Positions 43,329 to 55,800 of a stretch of 64,000 nucleotides of DNA are shown here, piece after piece. Source of the stretch: Crotophaga sulcirostris (taxonomy: Eukaryota; Chordata; Aves; Cuculiformes; Crotophagidae); the NCBI GenBank assembly GCA_013397455.1, contig VYZB01000224.1:1225496-1289495 (forward strand), read 5' to 3'. The stretch's first letter is position 1. Each line of letters opens with the position of its first letter. The notes under the pieces are model-generated. The model saw only the letters and a program-made list of their open reading frames with translations. It searched no databases and was not told where the DNA came from. The position numbers and the translations under genes are program-made.

Positions 43329-43391
43329 ATGTAGGTTGGACTCGATGATCTCAGAGGTCCTTTCCAACCTTGTGATGCTGTGATACTGTGA
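43329..43391 (+). mobile_element. CR1 3' end, group A (about 63 bases)
   Basis: It contains GGTTGGACTCGATGATCTCA and the tail GTGATGCTGTGATACTGTGA. Only the last part of the 3' UTR was copied. Confidence 0.85.
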
Positions 43392-44122
43392 CACCAGCTC
43401 CATGGCCTCCTGCTCTCAAGACGTCCCTTAAGCAGTTGCTGGGGTTGCAGAGGTGGGGGCTGTGCAGGGAGGACTTTTCAGCTGCCTGTACCATGCACAG
43501 CCCATCCATCACAGGGATGTTCACCAGCCCCTGGAGGTCCAGCTTGTACATCACCAACTCCGTAGAGTCCAGCTCTTGCTCAGCTTCTTGAGTGGAGAGG
43601 TGTTGCTTTGGGCTGCACCTCATGAAGCTGGACTTTTTTTTTTTTTTAATTGCTATTTGTGGCTTCATTTAGAGCTTGGTGGCCTCTTGACACCACAGAC
43701 AAACTTGCCTGGGCCTTATTGGTCCATGCATTTACAGGACTTGTGGCGATGCCACGCCTGGGTTTGCAGCGATGGCTCCATTTCAGCCAGCACCTCCCAC
43801 AGGAAGAGAGGGAGATGATGGATCCTGGAGCCTTTCTCCTGTGGGAGAGGCCCTGGGAGGGTGGCTTGGTTGGTTTGCTGTCAGTGTAGGATGAATTCAG
43901 CCACTGTGGTGCCCTGCACCTCCACCCCAGCCTCAGAGGCTGGGAGTCACATATGCAGCCTCCCCCCAGTCTACTGAGCAACTTGGTGGGACTCCAACAC
44001 TGACCAGCCCTGAGCAGTGGCCTGGACTAGAGACCTCCTGAGGTCTCCTCCACCCTGAGTTATCCTGTGAGCCTATGAACATCATACCACAAAGTTTTGG
44101 ACTAGTTTAGCCTCTTATTTTA

Positions 44123-44378
44123 AATCATAGAATGATTTATGTTGGAAGGGACCTTAAGGATGATCTCGTTCCCCCCAGCCCCTCATTCCAATGGGCAGGG
44201 ACACCTCCCACTGGGTCAGGGGGCTCCAAGCCCCATCCAACCTGGCCTTCAACACCTCCAGGGATGCGGCAGCCACCACTGCTCTGGGCAACCTGGGCCA
44301 GGGCCTCCCCACCCTCACTGTAACAACTTTCTTCCTAACATCTAATCTAAATCTCCCCTCTTTCAGCTTAAATCTGAG
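44123..44378 (-). mobile_element. CR1 3' end, group D
   Basis: About 255 bases, from AATCATAGAATGATTTATGT to CCCCTCTTTCAGCTTAAAT. The body is well preserved and the tail is worn. Confidence 0.9.
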
Positions 44379-47300
44379 GCTTTACCTCATTGTATTTTAA
44401 ATATGAATTAGTGACTTCAAACAACTGGACTCAATGTGTTATGTTCTTTGTCTTTGACCTTTTTTGGTAAGTAATGACCATATTAATAATCACAGTAATC
44501 CTACTGGAAGAAGTGAATGTTCCTGGTCCTTGGCAGCGTGAGTTTTGGGGTTGGTCGTAGCCAACTGAGTTGTCATGATGCAGAAAAAGTCCACATATCT
44601 TGTGGGGAGATTCCATGACAACCTGGGGCACAACTTTGCAGGAGGTTTCAGAGGACTGGGGGCCACAGCTGCCACACAGCTGGAATTAAAACCCAATCAT
44701 AGCCAAGGTCTTTTGCCAGCGATTCAGGTGGCATTTCTGCTTCACATGTGGCAACACCAAGAAATGGGAGAAGACACCAATGAAAAGGTAGACCGGCTTT
44801 TAATGGCATGATCAAGAATCCCTGTTTAATAACAAACCTAATGACAACTGTGTCTGATATGAACAAGAAATGGCATCATCATTTATTTTTGCTTTTAAGA
44901 CGTGATCTGTAGGTATGACAAATGCCAGGTGGATCTGTACACAGACAGGGCTTCTGTGATGCATGCCAGATTTTATGGCCAAGAAAGTTGCCATGCAGTT
45001 GAACCGGATTGTGGTTCCTCGGTCGGAGTCGTACATTCTGTTTGCAGTGTGTAAACATTCTCCAGCTGCTTTCCTAAAGAATGCAAAGAAGATATGTAGA
45101 GAGATTTAGCCTTGGGACCCAGTCGCATTTCCAAGGAGCAGAAGTCCTGTCTCCAGGCCAAAAGACTTCGTCAGACTGTGCCAGAGGCGAAGGAAAACGA
45201 CGTCGGTGTGTCAGAGAAAATGTCAGAGTGTAGAGTCACATGCTATCGTGTTAAAAGGAGATATACAAAATTATCTGCGTTTCCAGCTCCAATTCCTGTC
45301 CGGAGAAGAAGCAGCCCAGGTCCCACAGCACAGCAGTGATGCTGACCCTGGTTTTCACCGGCACACCTGGACTCCTCACCTAAAGCCCCGCATCCTGCAG
45401 AGCTCATCACACCCTCTGCAGGTGATGATGGCCCAGGAGCCTCTGCCTTACCCAGGTGCTGAGGGAGCATCAGCCTGTGCCTCTCCAGCCACCCCGTGTC
45501 AGAGCTCGGGGCAGAGGCCAGACAAGGCAGAGCAGCTACTGGTGTGCCCCGTGCTGATACCAGCCCAGCAGAACCCTCGCCAGCGCGGAGACCTCAGCCC
45601 TGCAGCTCCCTCTGGCTTAGGAGCTGAGAGCACGAGGAGTTCTCACCTTGGTCCCTACCAGGAACCCACCTCTGGATTTGCTGTGGTAGCTCCCTAATTC
45701 CTTTTAGCACAGAGGGCATCAATGCATACTTCAAACCTGCATTCTAGACGTGTGCAGCTCCAGAAATAAAAGGGATAATATTCCTCCCTCTAACCCAGAG
45801 CACCAGCCTGCACGGTGCAGGGTCTGCTGCATAGGTTGGTGGCCAAGTCTGCCTCAAGCTTTGCTTCAAGCCCCCACCCAGCGAGGGACTGGCCTGCAGG
45901 GAGTACGCGGTGGCTCTGAAGACAAGATTTGCTGGAGGAGGTACATCAGGAGTGAAGGGACAGGAGAGTTATGGACTATGAACCACTGTAATTTCATGGG
46001 ATCCTGGCTGTGCTCAGCATCACAGCTCACCACGGCCTCCAACCAGGGCTGTTCTCTACCATCAGAAAGATACAAACCCCAGTGCTCATGGAGATGCTGC
46101 CAACCTGTCTCAATGCCAGCTGGCTCTGCTGTTACTACCAGCACTGTCCCAGCCCCTCAGAGTGCAGCAACAGGCTGAGGAAGAGCAAAAGCATCATCCA
46201 GGGTTCTGCAGAGGACCTTGGGCATCCACCCAGTGCCCCTGGTGCAGGCACGCACCACAAGAAAGGGTCTGAACAGGAGCCCAAGCTCTCTCCCTTGTGT
46301 TGCAGATGTTGGAGTAGCTGGCAAACAGATGGAATCAAAGCTGGTTGCAAACTCCCAGGTGGTCCCCATGTGCGTTGTGAAACCAGCCCAGTGCTGCTGG
46401 AGCATGAGCACCTTCCAGTTAAGCCAGAAGAAATTCACTGGAAACCAAACTCATGTCCACAATAGGACTTTTACTGTGTTCACAGGGTTAATTTAACTGG
46501 AATTGATTGGTGTGGGGGGCAAGGCCTTAGACAGGCATCTGTTTGTGCACATGGGGTGGTGGTGGGATCATGCCACGGGTCAGTACACTTTACAGAGAAG
46601 AAAGAAGTGCCCTAAGGGACCATCGAGCTGCTCCTGGTGCTGGTCAGGCTATCAAGAGATACTTATCCCTCTTCTTACAGAGGATCCACGCCGAGAAAGC
46701 ACCTCTGTGTTGGAAAGGAGCAACATCAAAGGTTTTCTTGCCCCAACACAACTTGCTTTGGATGGAAGCACCTCACTACAAAACAAACGATGCTTGTGTT
46801 AGCCAAGGGCAGCCGCGTGAGCAGGGACTCTGGTCCACGCCACACAAAGATGTGTGGCACCCCAGCAGTTCCTGCAGCCCTGGTGGGAAGCTGCCAACCA
46901 TCCAAGCTGGGGTGTTTTGCCCCTGGTTTTTGCTCAGGTGAGCAGAGCCTCACAGCTCGCGTAGGCTTTGGCAGAGCGGTACCCTGTTCCTCCACCCACA
47001 CCCACTGCACACATGAGGAGTCACACAGCATCAGGACATTTCTCTGAAGGTAGCAGGGTCCTTTTGAACCTTTAGCCACTATATATAACGGGCTCTACTT
47101 ATATTATATTGTTATAATAATATATATGTTATAATAGTCTTTACTTAGAAAGGGCAAGCAAAGTCTCCTGCCTCTCACAGATTCCAGGCACAACTGACTC
47201 AGAGAGTTCTGGTACCAAAACACCAAAATGAGCAGAAGTGTTGGTGCTCCCAACCAGATGAAACACTTAAGCAGCTCCATCCATGTGTCCGAGCCCCTCC

Positions 47301-49740
47301 ATGACATTAATCTGGTGCCACTGGTCCTTTTGCCCCCTCTGCTCATACACCCTCTCCTCGCAGTGGCTTTAGTGCTGAGAGCTGCCTGAATTTCAGATTT
47401 GCCACTTGGCACCTCCCTGTTTCTTTGCAGACACCTCCTGGCCAGCCAGCAGCCAAAGACTCATTTTTAGCAACCAGCGTAGCATCTTCTCAGCTGGAGC
47501 AGCTAAGAAGGAAGGCAGGACCTTGGCAGACCCCAGCAGAGCAGAACGTTTGCTTTATCTCATGACACCAAAGACACACACAGGACACCACAGCCCTCCC
47601 CTGGGTAACTCCTGTCTGTTCCTACCACCCATGGACATGGCACACAGGCACGGTGACAGCCTGGCCCAGGAGTCTCCTCAAAACACACCTGAGCACAACC
47701 ACCTGCAGCTGGCCAGGACAGACACCCACAGGGAACCACGTAGAGTCAGGCTGCTCCCAGAAGTTCCCACAAGCATGAGAACGTACTGGGAAGCCTGCTT
47801 TTCCTCCCCTGATCACAAACAGGTTTGTTTAGTCTTCCCAGCCCTTCCTCTGCTCTGACCAGCTCGATCTTCTCTTCTTTACAGTGAAGCAAGGACACAG
47901 CCACACACCAACAGTGTTTGGGCAGCCCTGTGTGTCCTCAAAGCTGGAAAGAGCTTGCACACAATGTTTAAGGCAGAGGTCTTGCTTCTCCTGCCTTTCT
48001 GGGATGGGATAGCCCACCACGTCCTGCAATGCCACGACCATCTGGCATCCCTCAACCACCCAACTTCTCCCTAACATCCCAGGCCTCATCTCCTCCTGCC
48101 CTTAAACATGATCTCCTGTGTTTGCTCCAGCCATGGCAGAGGAAGAAGAGAGGATGAGATGACCCAGAGGAGTTGCTGACCCTTTTGCAGGACTGTTTTC
48201 ACAGTAACACCAGCAGAGAGCATCGCTGCTGGTCCACCTGTCCGCCAGAAAATCCCTGCAGAGGGACCCACAAGAGGAAAGGGAACTTCTGCAACCAGGG
48301 TGTGCTGACCACCCCAGTGATGGGTGTGCCCTGGGGTCACACTCACCACTGAGCAATTGAAGAGCAGAACCTTGACAATCAGAGCCAAGGAGGAGTTCCA
48401 GAGCAGCACAGCATGGCAGGGGCTTTCCTGAGTCCCTCTGCTGAGACCTGAAAGAGGGATCAGGGCATCACCTCCTGCAGCTCATGGGCTGCTAACGGGG
48501 GCTTATGAACACACCTGGGCCAGGTAGTGCCCTGTGACCGGCTCTGCCAGCAAACCCAGGCTCGGAGGACCACCTCTTGTTAGCAAATTTCTGATGTCCA
48601 CTTGACTGGAAGAGTCCAGCATCAAAGCTCCTTTAAGACTAACTTCAGTGAAGGCACGGAAGAAGCCGTGTGACATCCAGCCAAGATCACAGCATCAGTT
48701 GCCACTGGGAAGGAGAGCAGGCCCAGAGACCCAAACCCCTGGGGTACATGGGGACAGCGAGACCTTGCAGGAAGGACCCTCAAGAATGTTTCAGTGACAG
48801 CGCCCAGCAAACCCTGCAGAGGCTTTCTGGGGAGAAAGCACCGCTGCGGTCACCCAGCTTTCACTGCCATCACACCTGATGGCACAGCCCATCCTCACCC
48901 AAAATGAGCAGGGGAGCACCAAGCAGTCTCCTGCTCCACCCCGTGCCAGGGACAGCAGGGCTGTGCTGGGGCAGGGAGGTTGGTAGCACAACCACGAGGA
49001 GAGACAGCTCATACCAGTCCCACATCTCTGAGGACCAAGGTGTACCCTCAGCCCAGCCCTGTCAAACAACTGCTGTTATTTTCTGTGCTGGAGATCTTTC
49101 ACTGGCTTCCTGAAATGTGTGGGACCTTGTGTGGTGGCTCTCCAACATGTGATGGCTTTGGCATGTGTCCAGCAGGAATCTACTGCACCACAAAGAGAGA
49201 TGATACCTTGGTGTCCCCAGCATCCTGCCTGCTACTGGTGGCTGGGTTCTGGTATGAAGACCTCTTAGAAGACAGCTAGGCTCCTCATAAAACCCTCCAA
49301 TTAGAAAAAGTCCCCACGTTCCTGTGAAAGATTTCACTGGACACAACTAAAAGTCAGCCTGATGTATGCATCTGCCATTCTTGGCTGCTCTGTCTTCCCT
49401 GCTTTCCTGTGCCAAATGGAAGTTCTCTGATCTGGAGCTTCTTTCCTGACTTGGGTATAGCTGAGCCACGGAAAGCTCTTCTTCAAACTTCCTCTTGGTT
49501 GTGCTCTCTTGGCCTCCAGTGATAAAGCAGGTTTGCTCACCCTGTTAATAATCCCGTAGCCCTCTTGCCAAGCTCTTTCAATGTCATTTTTGGCATGTGC
49601 ATCTGAGACCTTGATGGAGCATCTGGTGATGCCTCCAGGACAAAGCCTTACCATCTGAACACTCTAAAATGAAGAGTCCCCCAACAAAGTAATAGGAGAG
49701 CTGTTATGGTTTACATTTCTGGAAAGAATCTGTATTTGGG

Positions 49741-49746
49741 TTTATT
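49741..49746 (-). terminator. TTBK1: Candidate TTBK1 poly(A) signal
   Basis: AATAAA on the minus strand, the first usual hexamer downstream of the TTBK1 stop that I could find. No independent support is visible. Confidence 0.3.
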
Positions 49747-49982
49747 CTGTTTTCTAGTTTCTAAACGTGCAGGGCATGTATAGGTTGGAGTTTGACCCAC
49801 ACTTCAAACTCACACAAAGTTATAGTGCCACCAGAAGAAGTGGTCACACTCCATGTCCTCTCCTTCCCGCACTTCTGTGGTGAGACCAAATGCTGACCCA
49901 GACTGACGACCTGAAGCAGATGAAAACCCAACCAGCGAACCAGAGCACTTGGTGTCACATTGGATCAGCATTTCCAGCCATT

Positions 49983-50433
49983 TCATAGAATCATGGAATT
50001 GCTAAGATTGGAAAAGACCTCTACGATCACCAAATCCAACCACCAAGACAATACCAACATGCCCATGAAACCATGTCCTGAAGTGCCACCTCTACAAGGT
50101 TTTTGAAACCCTCCAGAGATAAAAACTCCACCACTTCCCTGGGCAGTCTGTTCCAGGGCTTCACCACTCTTTCAGTAAAGAATTTTTTCCTGATATCCAA
50201 TCTAAACCTCCCCTGGTGCAACTTGAGGCCATTTCCTCTCATTCTATCACTTGTTAATTGGGAGAAGAGACCAGCACCCACCTCACCACAACCTCCTTTC
50301 GGGGATTTGTAGAGAATGATGAGAACTCCCCTCAGCCTCCTCCAGGTTAAACAATCCCAGTTCCCTTAGCTGCTCTTCATAAAACTTGTGCTCCAGACCC
50401 TTCCCCAGCCTCATTGCCCTCCTCTGGACACAC
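49983..50433 (-). mobile_element. CR1 fragment, group B
   Basis: About 450 bases, from CATAGAATCATGGAATTGCT to CTCCTCTGGACACACC. The minus strand retains [19 protein letters not shown]. It has the same orientation as TTBK1. Confidence 0.9.
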
Positions 50434-52446
50434 CAAATAGTTGCCGAATAAATGGGTGGAACAATGCAACAAAGCACTGGACCATTAAACCACAACCTGA
50501 CCTTAGAGTTCCCAGTGCTTCTCTGCAAAGACAAGGGCATGTTTTTAGACTAGAAGCTGTGCTTCTTACTCTACCAGGCTGAGCAACATCAACGGAAAAC
50601 AGCAAACTCTTCGAGCTAGATGAAATAAATTCTTAGCACTGCCAGCACTGAGACTGCCTTATAAAGAGGTGATTCCTGTATCCTATTTCTGGACATGTCC
50701 CTGTTTAGATGTCCAAGGAGTGCCCTGTTCTCCCAGCCACCTCGTGACAAATCTCATCCTCCCTTCCAGAACAGTTCCTGTAGATATGAACAACTTCAGA
50801 ATTCCTCGGACTTGACGGCCACCAGTGTGATTATTTGTATCTATATTCAAATGAATCAAGATTATTACTGCCCAGATTCCTCTATCAAGCTTTTTGGCCT
50901 GCAAATATTATAGCAAATATAACATTTGCAGACATATATAATATAGCAGCAGCAGTTACAGCTGCGGGAACGCGTGGACAGAGCAGCTGTATTTTTGTTA
51001 CGCCTCATGCAAAGCCTTTTTCAGGCATGGCAACTGCCTGAAGCCCAAAGGATTTGGGTCCAGAGTGGTTCCTCCCATGAGATGCAGGGAACATGTTGTG
51101 ACTGCTTCAAGATCTCATCAAGCTCAGACAGGTATTGGTCCTCCTAGCTTTCACTTTCAAACTTTCCTAATTAGTCTGGGGGCTAAACAGTTGGTTGATT
51201 TAGTTCTAGCTGAGCGCTAAGCTTCTGCTCCAGTAATTATTACTTGAAGAGCACAGCCCTGGCTTTTACATTCACACTGTTAGTTCTCACGCAACGTGTG
51301 GAAGAGCTGAGCACTAAGAAAGACATAAACCCAACCTCTGCCACTCTGTTCTCACATGGAAATGCCCAAGGAACCCACCACGTGCCAGCAAACCTCTCCT
51401 TGCAAAGCAGCAGCTTTTGAATATACTACAGGATAATAATTTCCCACCCTGCCGTGTAGGGGAACTTTCAACCACGGTGCCAAAATTCACAAACACCAAG
51501 AGCGTGACAATAAAGCACAAGGAATTTAGGTGCAAGGGGCACCCAAGCTAAAGGCATCCAGTGACTATTCACATCTTCAGGGTGGAGCTGTGTTTGGTGG
51601 ACTACGGGTCTGTGGCACGGACCACGCTCAGGTCGAATGGAGCCACCCGTGTTGGGAGATGTGGTCTCCACAGATCACAGTTTGCTATTTGAGACACAAG
51701 CAGCTGCAGTGTGCTCCCTTCTACATCAATTAGCAAGTGCTCTTGATTGACATCCCTACCTCCATCTAAATACCCACCACACAGGCATCTGCTGAAACAG
51801 CAGCAACGCCAGATGGCCTCCTCTGCGGGACGTACTGGAGCAGGTAGGAGCATCCAGAAAGACCTGCCTGTCTCCCATTCCCACCTGCATCTCTGGAAAG
51901 GAGAGAAGAGCCTCCTCCATCCCTCTTGGCTGAGCTGGTGACAATCCCTTCCTAACACAGGTAGCAGGAGGCGAGCCAGCGCTCAGGTGGATGGTGGTGG
52001 CCAAGGCTGGCGTTTTCCCAGCAAGGAGAGAGGAGGGAGCTGCCTGTAGGACAGGAGCCTTCCACACCAGCAAGCCTTGCTCTGGTCACCTCTGCTCCTC
52101 TTTCCAAAGCCAGGGGCGGTGTTGGCGACTGGTATTGCTAACAGAGAGAGGGGGATGCCTGGGGAGGAGGAGGGGCAGGCACGAGGCAGGCTGCCTGGGT
52201 CGCTGCTTGGTGCTGTGCGTTAGCAAGCATGAGCTGCGGGCTGGAGGTCTCCCCTGGAGGAGGCTCCATGGCTCAGAGGCTCTCAGGGAGCGGGTGGTGA
52301 CGGTGTGGGGTGAGAGTGAGTGAAGCATTGGAGTACAGCTACCGCTATACGCTCGTGGGTCCAGCATGGAAGGCTGTGCTGCAGCATCTCAAGTGTAGAC
52401 TATATGCAGAAATGACCCAGTCCGCTGGGCTGGCAGAAGAAGGTCA

Positions 52447-52873
52447 TTATCTGGCAGCTACCTTGCTTTCCAGGGACACCTGCTTTCCTTTGGTTGCTGG
52501 ACTCTGAGTCTGGGTTTTTCCTCTTTGTCGTTTTTTGGCCACGCCAGGAGAGGGCAGGGAATCTCCTGTGGGACCCAGGGCCTGAGCTGCGGGCTGAGGT
52601 CGCGGGGAAGGAGGAACTCGCTGAGGAGCAGTCCCTGGCTTTTGCTGTCGGCCGGGAGAAGGGCTTTCCCTCCGAGGTGGCAGCTGGCTTCTGGGGGAAG
52701 CACTGGGGTTTCTGGAAGGAAGGACAGGGCTCCGAGGGGACGCGCAGCTGGACCTCCGCGAGCTGCTCCGGGGAGGAAGAGAAGTGGAGCTCGGCGAAGG
52801 AGGAAGCCGACTCTGTATCTGCGTCGTTCGGCACTCGCCTGGGATGATTCCAGGTGATCTCTGCGCCTGAAGC
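52447..52873 (-). CDS. TTBK1: TTBK1 terminal coding exon
   Basis: It begins after CCTCCCTGCAG. The phase set by the previous exon selects the frame [14 protein letters not shown] through [10 protein letters not shown] and [17 protein letters not shown] to SKVAAR, stop at 52449-52447. Two other open frames overlap it. It is rich in Arg, Ser and Pro, and strongly basic, in contrast to the acidic tract of the previous exon. Confidence 0.93.
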
Positions 52874-55800
52874 CTGCAGGGAGGAGAGAGAAGGGAGGAT
52901 GAAGGGGAATTTCTGCAAGGGGCTCCAGGCTCCTGGCAGGCTTGGCATGAAGGTTGCTGGGCAATCACAAGGAGTATCACAGTACCACAGCATCACAGTA
53001 TCACAAGGTTGGAAAGGACCTCTGAGATCATCGAGTCCAACCTAGAACCCAACACCAACACCAACCCATCATCTAAACCATGGCACTGAGGGCCTCAGCC
53101 AGTCTCCTCTTAAACACCTCCAGGGTTGGCGACTCCACCACCTCCCTGGGCAGCGCATTCCAACGGCCAATCACCCTTTCAGTGGAGAACTTTTTCCTAA
53201 TGTCAAGCCTAAACCTCCTCTGACAAAGCTTGAGTCCATGTCCTCTAGTTTTGTCCCTGGTCACCTGAGAGAAGAGACCAACCCCTGGCTGACTACAACC
53301 TCGTTTTAGGTAGTTGTAGAGAGCAATAAGGTCACCCCTAACCCTCCTCTTTTTCAGACTGAACAGCCCCAGCTGTTTAGCACCAGGATGTCTCCAGCAC
53401 CAGGATGACAGGAGCTCTGCTGTGAACAGGATGGGGCACTGGTTTGACCACCACCCTGTAACTCTTGATGCTTCTAACTAGTAGGTGCTTGCCCTGCTCC
53501 TCCAGCACCCTCTGGGACAATGTGCAGGCATGGTTTGACCAGTAGCACATATCTGGGGCTCTTCTTAACATGCAGCATGGATGCAGCAACCTCTTTCAAG
53601 GCAAGGAGATACAATCTGGGAACGTGGGCATGAGTTGGATTGCACCAGTAGGCCTCTGAAGGTACCAACCTGCAGGGAGCCTCTCCTTTCACCTCCCATC
53701 TCTGAAAGAGCAGAATTTGCTGGACCTGTGGCAGAACTAGAGCAGCAGCTCTGCTCCTGGGCTGGACTTGTATTCCCAAGGCCAGGCAGAAAAGCCAAAG
53801 AGTGGTGAATTCAGGTCCACCTCCACTTACATCTCTGTGCTTATTTGATAAGAGAGCCAGGTACCTCCAAAAAAAAATTCAAGGCACAGGGATGTGCAGG
53901 GAACTCAGACCATGCTGTTCCAGGTCCCTGGCAAAGTCCACGTGTGTGTACCTCCCTCTCTCCAGCTCTTTGTGTGCTGGCCATCTTCTGAGGCAATCAC
54001 ATCTGGAAACCTGGCAGCCCTTGCAGCTGTAATTGCAATGGCCAGGCCAGGTCTCCCTGCAGAGACACGGCCGTGCCGAGCACGCTGAGAAAGTGAGAGC
54101 TCAAACCCCTTTGGCCAGACTGAGCCAAAGAAGACAGAGTGGTGGACATTCCACACACCGGTGAGCTCAAATGACTGTAAGAAAAAGGGATTGACCACAC
54201 AGTCGAGAAAAGTGAAGGGTAAAGCAGTGGGAGGTGAGCAAAACCTTGGCTGTGCCTCCTTAACAAGTCCAACATTTTGCATTGCTCATCAGTTTGGTCT
54301 TACCTGAAGGCAACAGCTGCATCCTGCGGGGAGCTGCACAGCACGGCCATGGCCATGGAGCTCTCGGACCTCGCCGCCTCTAGTGGTGTTTTCACTGGTG
54401 TGATGGGACGAGGAATTCTGCTCCTTGTGCTGACAGCTCTCTCTTCTTTCCCCAGGAGGGCAGCCTTCACCTTCCCTGCCTTCCTGGGGATGGAGTCATC
54501 GGAGTCGTGGGTGTCCTCCTCAGACCCGGTGGCCGAGAGGGTTTCGGAGGCTCTCCGCCTCTCGTCACTGGAGGATGCTGAGGAGGAGGCCCCCGAGGCC
54601 AGCCGGAGGAGCCGGCTTTGCCTCTTCTCCATCACTAGGCGAGCCAAGTCAGGTTGCTTTGCCCTCTTGTAAAGCCTCTCTTTGGCCGAGAGTGAAGTCG
54701 AAAGGTCTGAGCCAGTGTCCTCTTCGGAGAACAAGATGGGTATGCGGCTGCGGTACCTGGAGCCCAGAGGTCTCCTGGGGCCCTGCTGTGCCATGTCGGG
54801 GAGGGTCTCCGCTCGCTTCGGGTGTTCTGCTACTGATGCTGACTTTCCAAAGTCAGGCTCCTTCACAACCATCTTGCCAGGCTCTTCCAAATCCAGCGAG
54901 AGCACCACTTGGTCGGAGAGCTCCGGCTTGTCCTCAGGAGGCTTTGCGAGGCCATTGGGAAGGGCCAGCTGCTCCCCAGCTGTCTCTGAGGTGCCTTCTA
55001 TGGGGTTTGCTGAAAGCGCGCAGCTCTCCGTCTCTGCCCCTTCTAGTCCTGAATGAATGCTTCCATTCTCTACCATCACCAGGTTGTCCTCCAGCTCTTC
55101 TTCAATAATGACCTCCTCAAACTGTCCCGGAGGGCAGTATTCCTCGTGCCTCATCAGCTGGCCGCTGGAAGACATGACATTTAAGTGGGTCTTTTCGGCA
55201 ATATGGACAAATGTGCGCTCAACTTTGGTAAAGGGGGAGGAAGCTGTAGCCACTGCCACGGGAGGCTTTGGTTCAGATTTAAGGACTGAGGAGAGGGTCC
55301 CTGGCTCAGATACGTCCAGCTGGCTCCCCATAGGCTGTGGCCGCTCGCTCTGAGGTGTCAGTGCAGCAAGAGTGCCCAGATCGACTTCTGGAGCCAAGTC
55401 TGTGATCACTGGAGACTTCTTCAAATCACCTGGTGAAAACAGCACTAGTGTTTTTGAGCCTTCCTCCAGCTCCAGGTCCCCGTCAGCAGTTGATGCTCGA
55501 CCCTTGGATCCCTTCTGGTCATCAGCCAAGAGCGTGGATGGTGCGCACTCCTGGCTGCGCTCTGTGCTTTTTTGACTCAGGTCACTGCTGGAACCGCTGT
55601 TCATGTCAATCTCATCCCCTTCTTCCTCCTCCACCTCCTCCTCCTCATCTTCCTCCTCCTCGTCTTCCTCCTCTTCTTCTTCCTCCTCCTCTTTTCCATT
55701 CATTTCTAGGTAAGGTTCCAGAGGTTTGCAAGGAGCGGTCAAGACAACATTTGAGAAATCAACTTTCTTTATCCGCTGGGATACCTTAGGCTTTTCCCAG

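Larger units (their letters stand above)
40652..49740. other. Intergenic sequence between SLC22A7 and TTBK1
   Basis: It holds the CR1 pieces at 41018, 42220-42618, 43329 and 44123, a run of 14 T (43634-43647) and AT-rich sequence near 47085-47140. The stretches 44379-49740 and 40652-41017 contain no gene I recognise. The SLC22A7 promoter should lie just above 40651, but I see no clear TATA box or factor site to name. Confidence 0.7.
49741..52446 (-). other. TTBK1: Probable TTBK1 3' UTR
   Basis: No gene is seen between the TTBK1 stop and 49741. The first AATAAA I find on the minus strand is at 49746-49741, which would give a 3' UTR of about 2.7 kb containing the CR1 copy at 49983-50433. The extent is inferred. 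Confidence 0.35.

Noticed and set aside
43985..44080. Possible worn CR1 tail (CACCCTGAGTTATCCTGTGAG)
   Set aside because: The match is too weak and short to separate from chance by eye.
45206..46941. Several overlapping frames of 130-160 codons on the plus strand
   Set aside because: They overlap one another in different frames, lack homology to anything I recognise and have no consistent splice signals.
52400..52996. Three overlapping open frames on the minus strand in the terminal TTBK1 exon
   Set aside because: Only one fits the phase of the upstream exon and matches the human TTBK1 end. The other two are by-products of GC-rich codons.
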